From Harmonia axyridis (taxonomy: Eukaryota > Arthropoda > Insecta > Coleoptera > Coccinellidae), in assembly GCF_914767665.1 (NCBI RefSeq), contig NC_059504.1, positions 684,501-748,500 on the forward strand: 64,000 bases of DNA, given 5' to 3'. A program made the translations under genes and the position numbers. Under the pieces are notes generated by a model that was not told the DNA's origin, did not search any database, and saw nothing but the letters and a program-made list of their open reading frames with translations. Shown one piece after another: positions 1 through 13,032 of the stretch. How positions within the stretch are numbered: position 1 is the first letter of the stretch; every line of letters starts with the position of its first letter.

Positions 1-1160
1 ACGCTGTTATTCTCTACAGACAAATACGATAATATTGATCCAATCCAATGACATTTAATTTCTGTTATATAAGAGAGCCTTAACTTTTGACGTTTGATAT
101 TCCCTATTCCGATCTGTTTTAGAGTACTGATCCGAAGCTTAGAAACTTGTACGAGACAGGAGAACCGCTTGTTTTCACCTCATTAATTATCCTTCAGTAA
201 AATATTTGAAAGAAATCATATTTACCTTCATGATGCGATTCGAATGAACATTTATTTCTACCCGTATAAACAGATTTACACGAATGATTTACGAGATTAA
301 CTCAACCAATTAATACATAGGTGCGATGAGCGAATATTTCGAAATGGAATAAGTTACATCGATTTATTGAATGATTCCTGGCATAATATACCATAATCTA
401 CCAATGCAGTACAGGGAATCTATCATTTGGGAAGTCCACTGTAAAAAATTTACGAAAATCTTTTTGTTTTAAGTTAGTACAACTGTGTCCTATACTCAAG
501 CGAAGTTAGCTCTTCAGTTTGTTCACAGAGTTTTATTTTAACAGTTTATCTCAAATGTGTTACGCGATTTTCACAATTGATTCGATATTTGATCGAAAAT
601 GTTCAATGAATGAAAATATTTGGAAGAAATATAGTATAGCAAGTTTGTTTCTAACTTGAATTGTCATAAACATGTTTTATCGCAATGAAATAATTAATGA
701 AACAACACCTGAATCCCAGAGAACTACTTTTATATCAACACTACATTTCTGTAGACAATCCTTAATTAGTTGTCTTTATTTCTTTTGAGGTATTTCATTT
801 TCGAAATTATAGGTATTATTGAAATTTTAAATTCCACTGTCCGTCGGAAGTATTATCTATACTACGACATATGTAGAAGTAGATATTTTTCTATTATTAT
901 TTATTTAAATTAACGTGTCTCGAAAACTATGGCCATTGAACTCATAGAGATGATTAAATAACATTAAAAAAAATTTTGTAATAAAACATAGTTTTATTAT
1001 TTTTATTTAAACAACTGACATTTTATATGAGTGATAAAATGGAAAGAACATACAATTATTCTACAATAAATAAACTTTAACTGAATATATTTACAACAGT
1101 TGGTATATAATACAATTTTATTTGCTCTGACTTGTTTTTTCTGATTTTTTTAGGTTTTCG
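1..1160. other. upstream region of the T-box gene, no gene seen
   Basis: No coding exon or repeat is recognisable. A pyrimidine tract ending in TTTTTTTAG lies at 1144-1153, just before the first coding ATG of the T-box gene at 1161. It looks like a 3' splice site, so a non-coding first exon may lie further upstream, in this stretch or outside the window. Confidence 0.4.
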
Positions 1161-3168
1161 ATGGCACAACATATATTATCAGCTGTAGAATTAGAATTAT
1201 CACCTACAAAAGTAAAAGGAGATCTAACGGAAAAAGACCTTTCAGTGAGTTTAGAAGACAAGGATTTATGGTTGAGATTTCGATGTTTCACTAATGAAAT
1301 GATAGTGACAAAAAATGGAAGGTAATAACTCATTTATTACTGGAATTGATTGCTATAGGTTCATATCTCATAGTTGGAAATTAGTTATATTTTCTGAATG
1401 AAAATCTATAAATACATCGTAATGGTTCAAAATAGTCCTACTTTTTTTGATACAAAACTTGTTTGAGATCAAAACAAATTAAATAAAGTAATCTTCAAAA
1501 TCTAATTGAAGATACCTTCAATTCACCTTTCAGAAGAATGTTTCCAGTGGTCAAAATTTCCACTTCAGGCTTAGACCCCAATGCAATGTACACAGTGCTT
1601 TTGGAGTTCGTTCAGATGGACTCTCACAGATGGAAATATGTAAATGGAGAATGGGTACCTGGTGGTAAAGCTGAAGTGGCCCCTCCAAATGCCATTTACA
1701 TACATCCTGAATCTCCTAATTTTGGAGCACATTGGATGAAGGAGTCTATAAGCTTTGCCAAAGTGAGTTAATGTCTTTTAAACTATAAGAACCATTAAAA
1801 AATCTTTAACGCTCTGTATATCGGTATCGCATTTGCATATTAGAAAAGCTGGTTCCACGAAGAGGCTATCACAAGTTGCAAGAACCAATTATTGAACTAA
1901 AAATCTTATCATCCCATTTTCCTGAATTCAGCTTTAGCATCAATTGAAAATAGCCCCATATGTTCTAGGTGAAATTGACTAACAAATCTAACGGCAATGG
2001 TCAGATAATGTTGAATTCCTTACACAAATACGAACCCAGGGTGCACTTAGTCAAAGTGGGGACAGAACCAAGAAGAGTATTAACATTTCCATTCCCAGAA
2101 ACCCAGTTCATAGCTGTAACAGCTTATCAAAATGAAGAGGTGACCTCGTTGAAAATCAAATATAATCCTTTCGCGAAAGCTTTCTTAGATGCTAAAGATC
2201 GACCAGATGTTCCATATAGCCAGAAGGAATACACTAACAGTTACACTTCGGAACAAAATCAATATCCGTGTGAGTATGTTCGAAATTATAATAATCAATA
2301 TCAAAACGATTATAATATTTTTTTCTTTTTAGATGGATCTTGGATTCTGCAGCATCAACCCATATATTCAACAGTATCTTCCCCTTCAATTGGAAAGAGG
2401 TCCCATCGAATATCACCATATCCTATGCAGAAACAGAGATCTTCTTCAAACTCACCATCACCAACAGGTATTACAATAATAGAGCAAAGAGCATTTCAAT
2501 GCTACACACATTTTCAACACATTCTGACCATTGCAATGATTCCAGAGTACACTCCACCAGAACACATACAGAGTTGCTCATTCAACAACATGAATTCCTA
2601 CTCAAGCTGGTCGCCTCTTTCGCCACAACCTACAACAACCATAGTTGGACCTTCTTTGAACTGTTGGTCGATACCATCATCGCCTCCCTATACGATGAGA
2701 GGATATCAACATACACCCTTAGCTAACCTGGCAAATGTGTCATATCCAACGTATTTCAATCAAGAGCCTTCCTGTATGCATCACCAGAACCCGGAATATG
2801 GCAACATTTCTCTTGTGAACAGTGACGTCACCTACACACAACTAGGTGAGTAGATGCGTGTTTCTAGCTAACTAGAGCACTGACACATTCGTTTCTGGTC
2901 AGCTTGGAAAGCATTTTAATATGAATTAAATCATTTGAAATTGTCGATAAGAACATCGGAATGATACTAGAAATCTGTGGTTCACCAACACATATTATAT
3001 TTTGCAGATAGTGGAAATACAGTAGCATTTCAAAACGACCTTTTGGAGAAAACAGAATATGAAGCATCTGCAGTACAGAACCCTGCGGAATCCTCAGAAT
3101 CAAGCACCAGTACAACTCCTGTTACACATGAGTGGATGAGTCATAGACAATACGAAAATAAGTTATAG
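1161..3168 (+). CDS. byn: Brachyury / brachyenteron T-box transcription factor
   Basis: Six coding exons close in frame to 428 residues: 1161-1321, 1534-1762, 1969-2269, 2333-2467, 2546-2845, 3008-3168. Residues about 40-225 are a complete T-box. Visible landmarks are LWLRF, TNEMIVTKNGRRMFPV, SGLDPNAMY, HRWKYVNGEWVPGG, SPNFGAHWMK, QIMLNSLHKYEPR, FPETQFIAVTAYQNEEVT and NPFAKAFLDAK. The N-terminal HILSAVE motif before the T-box is typical of the Brachyury subfamily, which argues against other T-box classes. The second half is rich in Ser, Pro and Tyr, as expected for the transactivation region. Brachyury acts in the nucleus; the Drosophila orthologue specifies hindgut. The start is the first ATG after a likely splice acceptor. 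AATAAA signals sit at 3178 and 3358. Introns 3 and 4 (63 and 78 nt) are both stop-free and in frame, so exon borders there rest on splice-site quality. Confidence 0.95.
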
Positions 3169-3555
3169 TGAATTGTAAATAAAGTGATGAGATTTCTTGA
3201 GTCGAATATTTCGCAGTAAAAACTTCATTTTTTTGCTGAAGCGTGGGGTGCTCTTGTGAAGTTTTTACTGAGATATCTGCTGAACTAATCAGCATGGCAA
3301 CTCAAGTTATATGTAAATATAATACATGTCTTTGTGGACTGGTTCCAAAGTGAAGATAATAAAGCTTTGGAATAAGAGGATCATTTTGAAGAAGGGTGCA
3401 ATAAATCCTAAAGAATATTAGCTTTGCTTTTTATTGAAACAGTTCAGCTTGACAACCTTGTATGGCAGTAATGAAATACCTATATGGCACTTCTCTTAAA
3501 AACAAATCTGAATAACAGAGAATAACATTGAAATATCAATTCATTGATCTTGATT
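3169..3555. promoter_or_regulatory. convergent 3' ends of byn and the adenylyl cyclase gene
   Basis: AATAAA occurs on the + strand at 3178-3183 and 3358-3363 (byn side). It also occurs on the - strand at 3430-3435 (cyclase side). The two genes therefore end tail-to-tail, with possible polyadenylation signals less than 100 bp apart. No other gene is seen between them. Confidence 0.5.
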
Positions 3556-6500
3556 TCAAATACCTTCCCTATCATTGAAATCGACCTTTTTCCTCGGTTC
3601 TTGGAGAAATGTTGAACTCCTCTTTATTCGGTTCATTAACATAGGCTTCAGTGAGTGTACAGGAGCAATAGGACTTTTAGATTTGTAAGTCTTCAATGAT
3701 TCTTCATCTAGCGTTTCTCTTGGTTCTTTTGTGAAAGAAGATTTATTACTGAGGCTTGAAGAATCCTGAATGATAGGGATTGTTAATCTTTTTGCTTCGG
3801 TAGAGGAAGAACGGTCTACTTTAGTTGATACCTTGAATATCATAGAGATGTTGTTTGTTTGTTGGAGTATGAATAAATATAACTTACTATTCTCCCAGCA
3901 ACTTCTAAAAACGGTGATCTACTCACAGGAGTTAGCTGAGCAGATTGTGAACCTCCATCTCTATTATTTGAATTTACATCGTCAATACCAGAAAAAGCTC
4001 TTTTATTTCCAGAAGTAACACCTAAAGTACCGAATCGTCTGGTAATTGGTGTTGACCTGAAAATTAATTATTGAAAACGTTACGTTCTAGAATAAGATAT
4101 GTTTGGATATTTACTTTTCAGGGATTTTTTTCTGATTAGTTCGTGTGGTGTTCCTTCTAACTGGAAATCCGGAAGTCCTACTGGAGATTCTCATGGAGCT
4201 GGAAATCGAGATTTTCTTCTCACGATTTCTAGGAACCAATTTGACTTTTCCACTCCCAATTCCAGCTGGAAAATTTGCAAATTGATGCTTATCCTAACAG
4301 GAAATTCGTTTACTCACAACTGTTGTTATTTTGCTTCTTCTTCATGGCATACACCACAGCTGTCAGGCTATTGTGATGGCTGGGTTGCCTCTGGAAAATC
4401 GGTGGTTTTCCTATTTGTCTACCGTTTACAAAATAGGTTTCCATAAAGCCTTTGCCTTTCACTTCTATGACGCCTCTTCTTCTTACGTCGTAACCTCGAA
4501 CAGCTAGAATCTGAGAAACTGTAAGCTGAGATTCTAGTTCTGTTGTTAACAAGGAAAATAGATCATATTTAACGAAGGCTTCTTCGTTTCTTGTCTTTAT
4601 TTTTAAGAAATATCAAAGAATCTTTATTCAAATGATTTATACAATAATATTTATCTTGAACTAGTGAAAACATACCTGTGCTGTATGTTTTGGCACCTGT
4701 ATATGCCCTACGAGTCCAGTAGAGTCCATTCGCGAAGCTTCATTGACAGTATTACCCCAAATGTCAAACACAGGCTTTCTTGCACCTATGACACCGCATA
4801 CAAGTGGTCCACATGAGATGCCAATCCTGAGGCCAAAGTTGTTAAAGGAATCCTGATTGATCTCTTGTAGTTTGAGGCGAAGGAGAAGAGCAAAATCAAC
4901 GAGGGCACACAGGTGGTCAACGTTATCAAAATGATTATTACTCTGCAATCAGAAATAACGAAACAAAAATAAAAACGAATAGAAAGAACACAACTCAAAC
5001 AGTCACTTGACAGGAAAGTAGAGAACTCTCGTTGAAACTGTAAACTCAATCTGATGAAATTTGAGAGATTAAAATTCCTTCCGAAATCTTTACTTTAGAA
5101 ACTTAGACAAGGAAACAGCTGAGCACATATAGTGCAAAATGGCACACATCTTGTCAAGCCTGTTCTAAATCCTTAGGAAGTAATAAGTAAAACTCCCAGT
5201 AGCAATTATGGTAGAAGATCCCCTTGGAAATTGATGAGCAAGGTACACAACAAAACATCAAACTGATAGAAGTTTTGAGAGTATGCTCTTTAGCTATTCA
5301 ACCCTTACATTGAATATAAAGCTGCACTCCGCAGATTTTGTTGTTGGAATCTTCTTCAACAACCATAATAAGATATCATTCATACTTACTTCCCTCTTGA
5401 CTTGATCTTGTGTTGGATTCAGACCAGAAGCAGCCATATATGTCGCCGTTGGACTAACTGTTTTGATTTTTTCAATTGAGTTGAATCTCTCTTCGTCCAA
5501 AAGTTCATCGAAATCGGCTACAAAGCAATGGATAAAGTTTTAGTCGAAAACAATGAGTGAAAATTCACATAAAGAGAAAATCTTAAAGTACACACTCTCC
5601 TGTCCTGGCCATCCAGTAGTAAACAACGAAAAAAAGTTTTTAGATTCTTACACTAACATTCTTCCATACTGAAATATGCTTTTCTTTCATTTCGCATTTG
5701 AAACTTACCTACTATTTCGTTTAATAGTCTTATACACTCAACACCCTTGTTAACGTCTTCAGAATAGAAATCTGTGAAATTCGGGATGCTTGCGAACATA
5801 ACTCCTACTTCGTCCCTGTATTGAGAATATAGTTCCTGAAAAATCAATTATTTCGATTTATAATATAACACAGAGCACCAAAATGTCTTTAGTTCTGTGT
5901 GATTTCCCTTACATCGCTATTCCTATCCATGCTCAAGAAATGATGAGCAACGTGGGTAGGAAGAATATTCTTCAGAAGCTGCGTATTGTTATGTCTAGTC
6001 TCCAACATGTCATGAAGTTCCATTTCAGCCTGTTGCTTCCATAAAAAGTCCAATCTCGAAGAAACCTCGACAAGTCTTGCGTGATACGCAACCATCAGGA
6101 AAAAAACAACCAGTAGGATCAACATCTGGGATGTGAGAGGTACACATCTAAAAAAAAAAATTGAATCTATCTGGTAATAAATACAAGGAGCTTATGTAAG
6201 TTATCGTTAAAGACTAGGGACAATTCAAAGCAAAAAAATTTATAGAAACCGGAGAAATATAGCAATACATGATTTCTACTCACGTTTTTTCTGATGATTT
6301 TCTGAATACGTCGTAGAAAACTAAAATACACGTAGAGTACACACTAACCATCACAAAGGCCAAAATTAGTTTGACCATATAGTACAACTTCAGAGCTGCA
6401 GCCAAAGCAATCAGACACAAAACCCAAGTGAAAATCATGTACTCCATTGAGTCATCTTCTTCGCAAGTCCGTCTAGGAAAATCAGACGTTATCAAGTCCT

Positions 6501-9500
6501 CATCAGTATCATTTTGAGATAAATTTGCTTCCAGAATATCCCTTTTTATTCTCAATCTACCCTGGATACTCAAGTTTTTTTGTTCATCAAATTTTACGTC
6601 TCGGAGACTTTTCAATGAATCCAGCTTTGCTTGTATCTCAAGTAGAGTCTCTACTGATTTATCTGTAAGGGAACGCAGGTAGTCTGCTTTTGAGATTATT
6701 TCATTCAATGTGTTTTCAGCGGTACTTTTATTACTGTTGTATTGGATGTTTATGATGTCGTTTACGTTCAATGATACGTTCAGTGAAACCTGTTGAGGTT
6801 TCCTTGGTGATGCATTCAGAATAGCAGGAGTAGATCGTACCTTTTCTGAAACTGAATATAAAAATTCTGAGTGTATAAATTAAGGGTCATAATATGTAGA
6901 ATTGGTGAAGTTGTCCACCAGAAGTTGGAATCTATAACCTACGTAACTGTTCCAAAGGATATTCAATCTCACAACTTCCATAGGCTATCCTTGTGTGATT
7001 TATGTTACCCCATCTACTTTAATTCACTTTTGGCAGTTAGTGGAATAAAATTAAAGACAGAATACTCACCATTGTCCATAAATACAGGATCAAGATGACA
7101 GGGATCCTCTCTAATGAGTGTAATAGAGCTAGTAATTGCCATTAAGACAATAACCCCACATATAAGACAAGTCCTACAGGTCCTGTTGTGAACGAAAGTC
7201 TTTGAGATATGCTGTAAATATTCAGGAAACTGTTCAAACTCTTCCGCCATAACTATCACGAAGGTAGCTATGAGAATGGTTGAGGTGAAGAAGAACCCAA
7301 TGGGTATGTAGTATTCTCTAAAAAACAATTTGGATTAACTAATGGATGGCTGAAAATGGATGTAAAAGAACTCACTTCGGTTTGAAGATTATCAGCTGAC
7401 ATGCAACTATGAAAATCCAAATTATGAGGCAACACAGCATGTTTGACTTGAACATATCTTCCCTCATTTGACAGAGCTGAAAAAGGAAACGTATATTCAA
7501 TTTTTCCTTAGAAAAATGAATTAGATAATAATTTTCAACATACCTTCTTTTCCATGTTTTTATCTTTGAATCTCAACGTCCAAGGATTCACGTTGGCACT
7601 CCTCATCCTTTTATTACTTTCAATTTCGATACTATGGTCCAGTATATCATCAACTCCTTGCTCTGATTCGAAGTTTTTTGTAATAGACTTTCTCCGTTCG
7701 TTAAAATTCGTATTACTGCTGACATTGTATCTTCCTTTTGAGTGTAACTCATTGAGGGACTCTAGATCATCGTCCAAATTTCCAGAAAGAGGATGTCGAA
7801 GCTGAAAGGGAGCCAAATCAAGAGGATATGGCGATTGTTTGATGAAATTCATACTTACATTTTCGAAAGGAATTTCTGGCGTCCAATCAGTTGTGTTTTC
7901 TTCATCTGAAGCACTACTCAGATGAATAATACTGTCAACTCTTTCTCTCGATGCTGGAACACTTGATGAGGGGCCCTCTGAATGACAAGAATCGAAAGAA
8001 CCCAAAACGTAGCGCTTAGTATCGGAGCAAAATCTGAAACAATTATTGTGAAGCGTTTTCAAATCAATGTAGGCTCTGTAGCCAAGCAATTTATTAGTGG
8101 TGCACGCTAACAAAGTACCCCTTCACCCTGGCTATCCAGAAGTCAACAACGACGTATGGCTTTATTATTTGATGTAGTTATTGAAAGTAGTAAGTAGTGC
8201 AATGGATTTCATTTGACATATGGAGAAATTACATATATATTTACCTAGGTATTGAAGCAAACCTTCTCCGTATTTTGTTGGGCTCAACTTGTTTTATTAA
8301 ATATGTAGTAACATTACGATTTTTCAGGTAGCTATCTCTTTCAGCGCCATTACCAGGTTCCACTTCATACGCACCATTCAGCCATTTCAAGGTAGTTTCA
8401 GATATATGTACGCGGCTGAAAATTTAATAAACATTCTACAGAATTACAGTTGCGTCATTACGATTAACGCTCAACCTTTATTCGTATATTTGGATTCCCA
8501 CTTACTCTTCTTTCCCGCCTGCTTCCATATGATTGGCTAGGTGGACGTCAGATGACCAAATATCAAACTGCCATTTTCTCAGTCCCAACACACCACAAAG
8601 AACAGAACCAGAATGAATACCGATTCTCATTTTCAAATCTACCTGTAATTGAAAACTATTTTAACAATTCCCTTAATTCTAAGGCAAGATTGAAGGTTTT
8701 AATATGCCTTTTCAACAATTAGAACTTGAGCCCTTAATGCGTTCAAGGTTCGTCTTAGGTGGAAGTCACTTTGCGGTCGAACGTATTACAAGGTCAAGCG
8801 TATATGAAATTAAGAAGATGTATGTATGAGAATGATTGAATTTATTATTACCTGAGTTGAATCCCTTACATCCTTGATTGCCTTGATCATGTGTAATCCC
8901 ATTTCTACGCTACAGTGTGCATGATCAGATCGCAGTTCCGGCAATCCAGAAACACAATAGTAGCAATCACCCAGCAGTTTGATTCTTAAACAGTGGTTTT
9001 CCTGTTGAAAATAAGCACATTTTACTTCATCGAGGAGTTATTTGAGATGAAACTTTACTCACATCGGCTAATCGATCAAATCTTGCGAACAGATCGTTCA
9101 GTACCCTCACCAATTCGCAAGCTGTACATTTGCTCGCCAAAGCTAGAAAAAAATTGCAAAAATCATGTGAAAATTTGTGTCTTTATCTTACCCACCAGTG
9201 AAACCTTTGATATCCGAAAACAAAATGCTGACGTTTTCGTATCGATGTATGTAGATCCTATGAAATTGGATGGGTTGAAATAAGCCACCCTTTTCCTCGA
9301 TTTCTATGTCTCTTATCATTTCTTTGGCAACGAAGTCGGGCAAAACTGAAAAAAATGTCCCAGAAGTTTGTTTCTACTGAAAAAAAAATATTGCTCTGAA
9401 AAATTGATTTTGACTCACCGGAAAGTAGTAGTTTTTCTTGTTTTTCGTTCTCATATTGTGTTCTATAACGAGTGCCCATAGATCGATGTGTTTCAAGGAA

Positions 9501-11094
9501 AGCTTTTCTTTGATTTCTATCCGTTAAATATTTTGTGTACATTCCAGCCAAATTCACTGCTATATACAGAGTAGCATTTGCACAAATTCGTCGGATTTTT
9601 CCTTCTGTGTCTATGTGTTTCTGAAAGTTTGAACGATGACTTTGTTTTCTACCATTATTTATCCAATTGTTGACATAATCACATAATCATTGAATGGTGA
9701 TTTGAAACGAGGTTTTATTACTAGTCAATTAAATAATGATTTAAAACAAAGTTTCTAATTCTATTTGAATAAATAGTGAAATAAAACAAAGTTTATATCG
9801 CTATTTATTTAAATAGTGAAATAAAACAATTCATCCAACAGTATAGTTATAAAAACTTAGTTTTTTATCACTATTTACTGAAATTGGGATTCAAAATATG
9901 TTTCCAAAACTTTTTAATCAGATAGTGACATAAAACCTGAACTTGATATAAATTCAATTTTCGTTTTATAGCAAAATTGTGATTTTAAATTAAATAAATT
10001 AGGTGATGTATTACACATTCATTGACTGCTTCAAACATCTCCATCGCTACTATTATCAGGTGACCTACTGCTGAGAGGAAACCTGCGATCATACACCATC
10101 TCAAAGGCAACGGCAACATTGCATATAGCACGAAAATTATGAATAAACAGTACCAAACTAGTTCTAATTTCCTCTCAAATCCTATACCTCTGCCAATAAA
10201 ACCTAAATAAAGAAAAAACCATATTACGATCTCCAATCAATTCTAATTCACCAACTGTGACTTTTACTCACTTTGCATCGTTAATAAAAGCCACGTGGTC
10301 ATGGCAGCCCAATGAAGATAATTATTCGCGAAACATTTCCACCATCCTAGAACACAAATGGCAATATTGACGGACATAGAGCATACTGACCATACGATGT
10401 GATCCGACTGAAGAACCACAGTCTCATCTCCTTCTGGTACCAATGAAACCCATAAAAGACTGAGCACCACCTCAAAAATATGGATATTGTAACAATAACT
10501 CTTGAATTGCCATTAAACTCTCGAAAATACACGAAAGATAATTAAAATTTCATTTTTGGTACTTACTTTCAACATGAAATCAACAATATTAACTATTATA
10601 AGAGCTTTTTGTCTCTGTCTATGTGAATATCTGAGGTAAGCCAATTCAAGTTTTTTGCAATGAAAACTATTGGTCAGAGATGGCCAATAGATTCCCTTGT
10701 ACATCAAACCTCTCTTGAACACGGTTGTGAAATCCGCTGAAATGTTAAACAAATTATTTTTTTGCACCAACTATTTCCAACGTATGAGCAAAAAGCAGTT
10801 ACTTTAGGTTTGGCTAGGGCAGGCAAAAAAACAGTGAGAAGCGATAGGCAGGAGCAGAGGGACAAAAAGGACCGGACAATACCCAGCTGAACCAAGGATG
10901 TGAGGAAGCTGATTAGTAGATTCAGATTAAGCAAGTGAGTTTTACATTACATTGAAACTGTGAAATTCCTAAATCGTACCTTGGTATATCTTGGTGATAT
11001 AGTCTTCTCCTTCAAATGCAAGATCTGTCTCAAAACAGTTGTTGTAAAGATCAAGAAGTTCATCCTTGTTTCTCATAGAATATCCCTTTTCCAT
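3556..11094 (-). CDS. transmembrane adenylyl cyclase, type 2-like
   Basis: Twenty-three coding exons join in consistent phase to 1482 residues. In transcript order: 10980-11094, 10567-10736, 10272-10500, 10015-10202, 9419-9620, 9196-9345, 9063-9142, 8852-9001, 8506-8642, 8245-8415, 7859-8033, 7544-7801, 7376-7476, 7070-7317, 6284-6851, 5913-6147, 5709-5835, 5390-5517, 4676-4942, 4318-4510, 4115-4265, 3927-4056, 3556-3831. The layout is a membrane cassette (about residues 60-235), C1a (about 300-530), C1b, a second membrane cassette (about 680-1010) and C2a (about 1045-1300). A Ser/Thr-rich tail of about 180 residues follows. C1 keeps both metal-binding aspartates (ENVSILFSDIKGFT and RIKLLGDCYYCVSGLP). 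C2 keeps DIWGNTVNEASRMDSTG and VKGKG. DIWSSDVHLANHMEAGG in C1 resembles the AC2/4/7 and Drosophila Ac76E/ACX group. The enzyme should make cAMP from ATP at the plasma membrane under G-protein control. C2 has two extra residues after the adenine-contacting Lys. Confidence 0.93.
9690..9960. repeat. degenerate short tandem repeats in a cyclase intron
   Basis: A motif close to AATAGTGAAATAAAACAAAG recurs at about 9734, 9774 and 9813, with looser copies before and after, at spacings near 40 bp. It lies in the intron between the exons at 10015-10202 and 9419-9620. It is non-coding. Confidence 0.5.
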
Positions 11095-12039
11095 CGTGAA
11101 TAATGGCTTCTTAGAATGTCCGAGAGACTCTTAAAAAAAGTCAGTAGGTTATATATATTGAAAGAGCACGTCATTTTGGTGTGTGCCTTTTCAAAAGATA
11201 ATACTCATTTAAATTATTAAATAGGAAGAACCAAAGTTGTACTTATATGCAACCCAAAATACCTTTTATAAATTAAGGAATCAGTGAAGAATTCAGGAAA
11301 ATATAATAAGACTTTCTTATAATTTTTGGCAAATTTCTAACAACAAATATCACAATTATTTCACGTGATCGAATACATTCCTAGGAAAATATCATAGTTC
11401 ACATTTTGATGCACATGAAATAAAATTCGCTTTGAGCTATCAGCTTAAAATTTGGTACAAATACAATCGTTCGCTATACCATATTGTTCATCCCAGATAT
11501 TAATGTCGACCTATGAACATTTAAAACTACATAATATCTTTTGAAACTAACAAACTGTTCTGCTCAGTATTCATTTTTAAAGAGTGTTTGAATGCTTTTC
11601 CTTCTTATTTCTAACAAAATAACTAATGACTCACCCCCTTATTTGTAGGGAGAATATTTTTTCAAAACAACATCAAGTCTTTTCTAATAAACACTCACAA
11701 AAACACATCTCTTAATTCCCCACTCTAAAACTCTGAATTAATAAGAACTGAGTGAATCTACTCATCTACCAGATAATATCATATCTGATAAATTGGACTT
11801 ATATTTGCATGTCTGATAAATTCATTGATTTTTCAAAGAGAATCCACCCTGAATTCATTAACAGTGAACTGAGATTTTCAGTTCATTATAAGGATGAATT
11901 AGTTGGGAAAATACAACGATTCATTTATTTTTTATGAAAAAATACTCTGCCAATCGATATGGCAGTATGGTTCCTTGTACTCCACTCCAATATCATATTC
12001 GGGGTATTAAGAGAAAAAATACACCAAAATATCAAAAAT
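11095..12039. other. upstream region of the cyclase gene, no gene seen
   Basis: AT-rich sequence upstream of the cyclase start codon. No supported exon, RNA gene or transposon ORF is visible. It probably contains the cyclase 5' UTR and promoter, but I cannot point to specific elements. Confidence 0.3.
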
Positions 12040-12995
12040 AGTATTTAATAACCAAGAATAAATATTTCATTCGTACAATTTTTGGTATTAGAGATATTTG
12101 AAATTCTAAAATTAAAAAACAATGAAATCTTAAATACTAACAAAAATAGAAAAAGTTACAGGATGTATTCCCTTCTGGGTGAACCAGCTCTATTAGTCAG
12201 ATCAATTGAAATGATTTCTTTCATTAATATAATGATAACGAGTTAAATTTTATAAATAAATAGATAGATCACATAGGTGACACTTATGTTCCGAAAAATA
12301 TTTACCGCTCTTGGCAAATTCCTTATTACTAATATTTCAAGAAGGATTGAGTAAATACAATATTGAATTGTTTTGAAGAGCCTATAATACAGATATTTCA
12401 AAATCGAAGGTATAATACATATATTTGAATTCTAACAATTAAAAAACAATGTATATCTTGAAAAATAACAAAAATAGAAAAAGATACAAAATGTAGTCAC
12501 TTCTAGCTGAACCCCCTGTATTATTCAGATCACTCGAAATGATTTCTTTTATGATTATAATGATAACAAGTTACATTTTATAAATAAATATATAGATTAC
12601 ATAGGTGACACTTATGCCCCGAAAAATATTTATGGCCCTGGGCTAATTCCTAATTACTAATATTTCAAGAAGGATTGAGAAAATATAATATTGAATTGTT
12701 TAGAAGGGCCGAGAATACAGAAATAACAAAATCTCAGATATAGTTCAGATATTTGAAACTCTAACAATTAAAAAACAATGATTATCTTGAAAACTAACAA
12801 GAATAGTGAAGATACAAATTTTAGTCACTTCTGGGTAAACCCCCTGTATTATTCAGATTACTTGAAATGATTTATTTTGTTATCATAATAATAACGAGTA
12901 ACATTTTATAAATAAATAAATAGACCACATAGGTGACACTTATGTTCCGAAGAATATTCACAGCCCTTGGCAATTTCCTGAATTTCAAGAAGTAT
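12040..12995. repeat. tandem array with 328-bp period, about three copies
   Basis: The string GTGACACTTATG occurs at 12277, 12605 and 12933, exactly 328 bp apart each time. AAAAAACAATG recurs near 12113, 12441 and 12769 with the same spacing. Other shared blocks include ATTTCAAGAAGGATTGAG and AATGATAACGAGTTA. The copies differ by scattered substitutions and carry no open frame. The last unit breaks off just before the 3' end of the minus-strand gene at 13033. Confidence 0.85.
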
Positions 12996-13032
12996 TTCTT
13001 TATTTATTTCTTGTCTATGAACTCATTTATTT

